Below, one piece after another: positions 60,323 to 64,000 of a stretch of 64,000 nucleotides of DNA (its first letter is position 1; each line of letters opens with the position of its first letter). The notes under the pieces are model-generated. The model did not search any database, was not told the origin of the DNA, and was given only the letters and a program-made list of their open reading frames with translations. Origin of the DNA: Umezawaea tangerina (GTDB lineage: Bacteria; Actinomycetota; Actinomycetes; Mycobacteriales; Pseudonocardiaceae); assembly GCF_003002815.1 (NCBI RefSeq), contig NZ_PVTF01000002.1, positions 248,001 to 312,000 of the forward strand, written 5' to 3'. The translations under genes and the position numbers were made by a program.

Positions 60323-61443
60323 GAGGTCACGCCCAGCTTCTTCAGGTCGTCGAGGTAGGTGGACAGGTTCTTGGCGGTCACCAGGCCGATGCCGGAGCTG
60401 AGCGTCGTGGCACCGTCCTGGTCCTCCAGGTAGGGCTTCAGCAGCGCCGCCGTGGCCTCCTCGCCGAGCACCTTCATCGCCGCGAGCAGGTACACGCCGA
60501 GGTATCCCTGCTGGTAAGGGCGTTGCAGGACCATCGCCTGGACGGTGCCGTCGCGGACGAACCCCACGGTCTTGGGCTCGGCGTCGTCGGCGACGACCTT
60601 CACCTTCCCGGACTTGCCCGCGGCCTTCACGGCCTGGCCCGCGGCGGGGCCGTCGTAGGACCAGACGGTGTAGATCCCGGTGAGGTCGGGATTCGCCTGG
60701 AGCGCGGTCTGCGCATTCGAGAGCGCTTTCGAGGGATCGGCGTCGTCGTTGAGCGTGTCGACGATTTCGATTCCACTCCCCTGCAGTGCCTTGGTGAATC
60801 CGGCGATGCGCTGGGTCGCATTCGCGGCGGTCAGGGAACCGGTCAGAATGGCGACCTTCCCGGATCCGCCGAGCAATTTCCTCATCGCCTCCCCGGCCTG
60901 CCGACCGGCCTCGGTGTTCGGCGTCCCGAGGTACACCGTCGGCTTGGGCGTGCCGGTCAGCGGCGAGTCGATCGCGACCACGCCGATGCCCGCGTCCTGC
61001 GCCGCGCCGACCGGTCCGCGCACCGCCGCCGGGTCGACCGCCGAGACGGTGTAGCCGTCGACCTTGTCGGCCCGCAGGGTGTCCAGAATGGACAGCTGGG
61101 TGTTGAGGTCACCACCCGCCGGAGCCTGGAAGTCGGCCTTGACACCCAACTTCCTGGCCGCGTTCTCCATCCCGGTGCGCCCTTCGGCCCAGTAGGCCGA
61201 CGGGCTGTTGATCACCATGGCGACCCGGACGGCGCCGACGTCCTTGCCCTTGAGCGCGGTCTCGACCGCCCCGGCCAGCTCCCCGAGCTTCGCGTCGTTG
61301 AACTCGGTGGTGCCCTCCAGGTCCGCGGTGGCGGCCCCGGCGTCGCGGGTCGCGTCGTCGGCTGCCGACGTGCACCCCGCGAGCAGGAGGATCGTCACGG
61401 CGCCGATGGCCGTGGCGGTTGTGCGGACGCGACTCCAGATCAT
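60319..61443 (-). CDS. Monosaccharide ABC transporter binding lipoprotein (RbsB-like)
   Basis: A 374-residue periplasmic-binding-protein-1 type lipoprotein. The lipobox LAGC gives C24. The core has VAMVINSPSAYWAEGRTGMENAARKLGV, VSAVDPAAVRGPVGAAQDAGIGVVAIDSP and GIYTVWSYDGPAAGQAVKAAG, typical of ribose/galactose/xylose binders. AAAGGAG precedes ATG 61443. The start codon overlaps the stop of a 33-codon upstream frame, which may affect its translation. Confidence 0.9.
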   Translation of the reverse strand: MIWSRVRTTATAIGAVTILLLAGCTSAADDATRDAGAATADLEGTTEFNDAKLGELAGAVETALKGKDVGAVRVAMVINSPSAYWAEGRTGMENAARKLGVKADFQAPAGGDLNTQLSILDTLRADKVDGYTVSAVDPAAVRGPVGAAQDAGIGVVAIDSPLTGTPKPTVYLGTPNTEAGRQAGEAMRKLLGGSGKVAILTGSLTAANATQRIAGFTKALQGSGIEIVDTLNDDADPSKALSNAQTALQANPDLTGIYTVWSYDGPAAGQAVKAAGKSGKVKVVADDAEPKTVGFVRDGTVQAMVLQRPYQQGYLGVYLLAAMKVLGEEATAALLKPYLEDQDGATTLSSGIGLVTAKNLSTYLDDLKKLGVTS

Positions 61444-61541
61444 GTCGAACTCCTTTGTTGCACCACGCGCACACCCTTGTGCGAATTGAGCACGCTGGAG
61501 CGAACAGTGCGCGGGACCCCGATGGCAGTCAAGATTTCCAC
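61440..61541 (-). CDS. Possible 33-residue leader peptide coupled to the sugar-binding protein
   Basis: A short frame with GTG 61541, an AGGAGG ribosome site nine bases upstream and a TGA that overlaps the binding-protein ATG (ATGA). The peptide reads VEILTAIGVPRTVRSS... and ends VVQQRSST; it has no recognisable domain. Each end of the frame is bordered by a copy of a 24-bp imperfect repeat carrying the ribosome site. It may be a coupling or leader frame, or chance; the coding evidence is only the ribosome site and overlap. Confidence 0.4.
   Translation of the reverse strand: MEILTAIGVPRTVRSSVLNSHKGVRVVQQRSST
61450..61473. repeat. 24-bp repeat, copy 1 (binding-protein ribosome site)
   Basis: It shares CTCCTTTGTTGC exactly, and about 20 of 24 positions overall, with 61552-61575, which is 102 bp away. 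On the minus strand it ends in AACAAAGGAG before the binding-protein start. Confidence 0.6.
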
Positions 61542-61551
61542 CGGTATTCGC

Positions 61552-61575
61552 CTCCTTTGTTGCGCCCTGTGCACA
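61552..61575. repeat. 24-bp repeat, copy 2 (before the short leader frame)
   Basis: Partner of 61450-61473. It begins directly at the stop of the galactonate dehydratase gene and carries the AGGAGG site of the 33-codon frame. Confidence 0.6.
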
Positions 61576-62724
61576 TCACCATTCCGCGAAAGACTCGTCG
61601 GGGTGGTTCCAGGTCGGCGTCCGCCACTGCCCGCCGCGCTCGTGGGCACGCCGCACCGAGCCCTCGTCGATCTCCACGCCCAGCCCCGGCCCCGTCGGCC
61701 GGGCCACGTACCCGTCGGTGAAGGTGAAGACCTCCGGGTTTGCCACGTGGTCGAGCAGCTCGGCCGTGCGGTTGTAGTGGATGCCCAGCGACTGCTCCTG
61801 GATGAGGAAGTTGGGCGTCGCGAAGTCGACCTGCAGGCACGCCGCCAGCGCGAGCGGCCCCAGGGGGCAGTGCGGTGCCAGGACCGCGTCGAACGCCTCG
61901 GCGAGCGCGGCGATGCGCCTGACCTCGGAGATCCCGCCGGCGTGGGCGAGGTCGGGCTGCACGACGCGCACCCCGGCCTGGAGCACGGGCAGGAAGTCCG
62001 TGCGGGAGAACAGCCGCTCGCCGGTGGCGATCGGGGTCGTCGTGGCCTCCACGATCCGGCGCAGGTTGGTGTGGTTGTGGCCGGGCAGCACCGGTTCCTC
62101 GACGAACAGCGGCGCCAGCGGTTCGAGCGCCTCCACCAGCCGGGGCGCGGCGGCGGATCCGACCCGGCCGTGGAAGTCGACGGCGAAGTCGCGGTCGTCG
62201 CCGAGCGCCGCCCTGACCTGCCCGGCCCGCTCGACGACGGCGGCGACGTCCGCCGCGGTCGGGATCGGCGGGAACACGGCGGTGGCGTTCATCTTCACGG
62301 CGGTCATCCCGGCTGCGCGCTGCGCGCCCGCGGCGGCGGCCACGTCGTCCGGGGAGTCGCCGCCGATCCAGCCGTAGACCCGGACGCGGTCGCGCACGTG
62401 GCCGCCGAGCAGCTCGTGCACCGGCACGCCGTGCAGCCGTCCGACGACGTCCCACAACGCCTGGTCCAGGGCGGCGACGGCGGAGGACAGGACCGGGCCG
62501 CCGCGGTAGAACCCGCTCTTGGTGAGCCGCTGCCAGTGGTCCTCGATCCGGCGGGGGTCGGTGCCCACGAGCTGCTCGGCCAGCGCCGCGACCGCCGCCC
62601 CGGTCACGTCGGCGTACCCCTCCAGGCCTCCCTCGCCCCACCCGCACACCCCGGCGTCGGTCGACACCTTCACGAACATCCAGCGGGGAGCCACCTGGAA
62701 CGACTCGACCTCCGTGATGCGCAT
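61576..62724 (-). CDS. dgoD: D-galactonate dehydratase (enolase superfamily)
   Basis: A 382-residue mandelate racemase-type enzyme. The Mg ligands are D183 (in VDFHGRV), E209 (in FVEEPV) and E236 (in ATGERL). The acid/base histidines are H185 and H285 (in APHCPLGPLAL). Positions 183, 185, 209 and 285 coincide with those I recall for E. coli galactonate dehydratase, which supports this specific call. The reaction is D-galactonate to 2-keto-3-deoxy-galactonate. ATG 62724 faces the divergent GntR gene across an 18-bp palindrome. It heads a long operon with transporter, kinase and aldolase. Confidence 0.88.
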   Translation of the reverse strand: MRITEVESFQVAPRWMFVKVSTDAGVCGWGEGGLEGYADVTGAAVAALAEQLVGTDPRRIEDHWQRLTKSGFYRGGPVLSSAVAALDQALWDVVGRLHGVPVHELLGGHVRDRVRVYGWIGGDSPDDVAAAAGAQRAAGMTAVKMNATAVFPPIPTAADVAAVVERAGQVRAALGDDRDFAVDFHGRVGSAAAPRLVEALEPLAPLFVEEPVLPGHNHTNLRRIVEATTTPIATGERLFSRTDFLPVLQAGVRVVQPDLAHAGGISEVRRIAALAEAFDAVLAPHCPLGPLALAACLQVDFATPNFLIQEQSLGIHYNRTAELLDHVANPEVFTFTDGYVARPTGPGLGVEIDEGSVRRAHERGGQWRTPTWNHPDESFAEW

Positions 62725-62741
62725 ACCAGCCCCTTCGCTAG

Positions 62742-62759
62742 AGTATGATTAATCATACT
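62742..62759. promoter_or_regulatory. Perfect 18-bp GntR operator between dgoD and the GntR gene
   Basis: AGTATGATTAATCATACT is fully palindromic and very AT-rich for this genome. It lies 17 bp before the dehydratase start and 15 bp before the GntR GTG, so one bound dimer could silence both directions. Confidence 0.8.
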
Positions 62760-62774
62760 TAAACTGGAGGCTCT

Positions 62775-63497
62775 GTGAACCCTCTGCGTGACCGCGCAGG
62801 CTCCGGCCTGCACGCCCGAGTCGTCGACGCCCTGGGCAGCCGCATCGCCGACGGCGGGATCCCGCCCGGCTCGGTGCTGTCCACCGAGGCGATCGAGCGC
62901 GACCACGGCGTGTCCAGGTCGGTCGTCCGCGAGGTCGTGCGCACCCTCACCGGGCTGGGCATGGTGGAGGCGCGGCAGCGGGTGGGCACGACGGTGCTGC
63001 CGGTGTCGTCGTGGGACCTGCTGGACCCGAGGGTGATCGCCTGGCGCGACGAGGGTCCCGACGCCCTGCGCCAGCTCGACGAGCTGATCACGCTGCGGGA
63101 GGCGCTGGAGCCGGTGGCCGCCCAGCGCGCGGCGGCGAACGACGACGGGTCCACGGCCGCGGCCCTGCGCGAGCACCTGACCCGGATGGAGGCGGCGTTC
63201 CGGGCGACCGACCCGCGCGGGTTCGCCGCGGCCGACACCGCGTTCCACGAGGCCCTGCTGCGCGGGGCCCGCAACGACGTGCTCAGCCAGCTCGTGCAGA
63301 CCGTGCTGGCCACGCTGCACGCCCGGTACTCGGGCCACCGGTTGTTCAGCGACGACACCGCCGCCTCGCTGGAGCGGCACCACGACCTGGTCGACGCCGT
63401 CGCGAGCGGCGACGCGGCACGGGCCGAAACCGTGTCGCGGGCGCTCGTGCGGGCGGCGCGGGTCGAGGTCCTGGGCGACGACAAGGGGAAGCACTGA
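62775..63497 (+). CDS. GntR-family regulator (FCD subfamily, DgoR-like)
   Basis: A 240-residue FadR-type regulator. The N-terminal winged helix contains LSTEAIERDHGVSRSVVREVVRTLTGLGMVEAR. The FCD domain includes the metal/ligand residues in ADTAFHEALL and SLERHHDLVDAV. The GTG start at 62775 follows a GGAGG site. DgoR of E. coli is an FCD GntR repressor responding to D-galactonate, so a similar role is likely. It is cotranscribed with the SDR gene one base downstream. Confidence 0.9.
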   Translation: MNPLRDRAGSGLHARVVDALGSRIADGGIPPGSVLSTEAIERDHGVSRSVVREVVRTLTGLGMVEARQRVGTTVLPVSSWDLLDPRVIAWRDEGPDALRQLDELITLREALEPVAAQRAAANDDGSTAAALREHLTRMEAAFRATDPRGFAAADTAFHEALLRGARNDVLSQLVQTVLATLHARYSGHRLFSDDTAASLERHHDLVDAVASGDAARAETVSRALVRAARVEVLGDDKGKH

Positions 63498-63498
63498 C

Positions 63499-64000
63499 AT
63501 GACGTCCTTCGACCTGACCGGCAAGCTCGCGCTGGTCACCGGCTCGCGGCGCGGCATCGGCCACGCCATCGCGCGCGCCTACCTGATCGCGGGCGCCCGC
63601 GTCGTCCTGAACTGCCCGGACGCCGACCGGTTGGAGCCCGCCGCGGCCGAGCTGCGCACGCTCTCGGCGCCGGGCAACGTGCTGACCAGCGCGTTCGACG
63701 TGACCGACGAGGCGGCCGTCGAAGCCGCCGTCGCCGAGCTGACCGCCGAGCACGGGTGCCCGGACATCCTGGTCAACAACGCGGGCATCCAGATCCGCGG
63801 GCCGCTGACCGAGATCCCCGTCGCCGACTGGCGCAAGGTCGTGGACGTCGACCTGACCAGCGCGTTCATCGTCGGGCGCACGGTCGCGCGCGGCATGGTC
63901 GCCAGGGGCAGCGGCAAGATCATCAACGTCTGCTCGGTGCAGAACCACCTGGTCCGGCCCACCACCGCGCCGTACGCGGCGGCCAAGAGCGGCCTAGGCG
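63499..64000 (+). CDS. SDR-family oxidoreductase, gluconate 5-dehydrogenase-like (3' end outside window)
   Basis: The first 167 codons of a classical short-chain dehydrogenase. The cofactor motif is VTGSRRGIGHAIA, NNAG is present in LVNNAGIQIRG, and the catalytic Y159/K163 pair is seen in YAAAKSG near the window edge. The pattern, including QIRGPLTEIPVADW, is close to gluconate 5-dehydrogenase (IdnO/Gno). AAGGGGAAG precedes ATG 63499, 1 bp after the GntR stop. It probably interconverts keto- and hydroxy-sugar acids feeding the galactonate route. Truncated only by the window boundary. Confidence 0.87.
   Translation, partial: MTSFDLTGKLALVTGSRRGIGHAIARAYLIAGARVVLNCPDADRLEPAAAELRTLSAPGNVLTSAFDVTDEAAVEAAVAELTAEHGCPDILVNNAGIQIRGPLTEIPVADWRKVVDVDLTSAFIVGRTVARGMVARGSGKIINVCSVQNHLVRPTTAPYAAAKSGLG

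Noticed and set aside
1-64000. CRISPR array, prophage, insertion sequence, tRNA or rRNA genes
   Set aside because: I found no repeat-spacer array, transposase or integrase motif, terminal repeats or RNA-gene sequence; gene content and codon style are uniform throughout.

Overview
The window is GC-rich DNA with dense, short-gapped, often overlapping genes, frequent GTG starts, GGAGG-type ribosome sites, LacI/IclR/GntR/PucR regulators and many secreted glycosidases. This points to a soil actinomycete, most likely of the Pseudonocardiaceae (Saccharothrix/Lentzea/Actinosynnema type). The family placement is inferred from style and gene content; no rRNA or tRNA gene is present. I see no phage, transposon, CRISPR array or integration scar, and no gene-free stretch reaches 300 bp (the longest is 20134-20424, 291 bp).

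The window is a chain of catabolic islands, each with its own regulator. (1) 65-12920, aromatic ring degradation: a PucR regulator, then a minus-strand operon with FAH-type hydrolase, type I extradiol dioxygenase, MhpA-like hydroxylase, acetoacetyl-CoA synthetase and two NmrA-like proteins. A GntR gene is divergent from it, followed by a second hydroxylase divergent from an IclR gene, and an alpha/beta hydrolase. (2) 12934-16833, sugar or polyol oxidation: two sugar isomerase-like proteins, a DUF993 protein and a Gfo/Idh dehydrogenase behind a perfect LacI-type operator. (3) 16886-25850, cellulose use: secreted GH6 and GH9 cellulases divergent from a cebEFG-bglC-cebR-like cluster (binding protein, two permeases, GH1 beta-glucosidase, LacI repressor), with several CebR-like boxes. 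(4) 25926-29888: a DUF2264 protein, a D-2-hydroxyacid dehydrogenase and a DeoR-LacI hybrid regulator.

(5) 30023-34995: a NarL-type two-component system, a VanZ protein coupled to a GT87 mannosyltransferase-like membrane protein, and a P450 with an altered heme loop. (6) 35033-48751, a nine-gene minus-strand group: S12 serine hydrolase, dipeptide ABC transporter (A, B, fused C-D, F), a very large S9-S12 double-hydrolase fusion, a COG3375-type GNAT protein, a PucR regulator and an O-methyltransferase. The hydrolases lack signal peptides, so they probably act on imported peptides. I consider this the most unusual system here and propose use of D-residue or otherwise modified peptides. (7) 48873-64000, galactose/galactonate use: a divergent GntR plus SDR, and a long operon with galactonate dehydratase, a ribose-type ABC transporter, a secreted GH51 arabinofuranosidase with ricin-type lectin domain, SMP-30 lactonase, sugar dehydrogenase, KDG-type kinase, IclR, KDPGal-type aldolase and a Tat-exported GH43-like protein. 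Together these read as a De Ley-Doudoroff pathway attached to arabinogalactan-type polymer breakdown.

At least 14 junctions are 4-bp stop/start overlaps, so translational coupling is the rule. Starts given are my choice from ribosome sites and family alignment and often differ from the longest reading frame.
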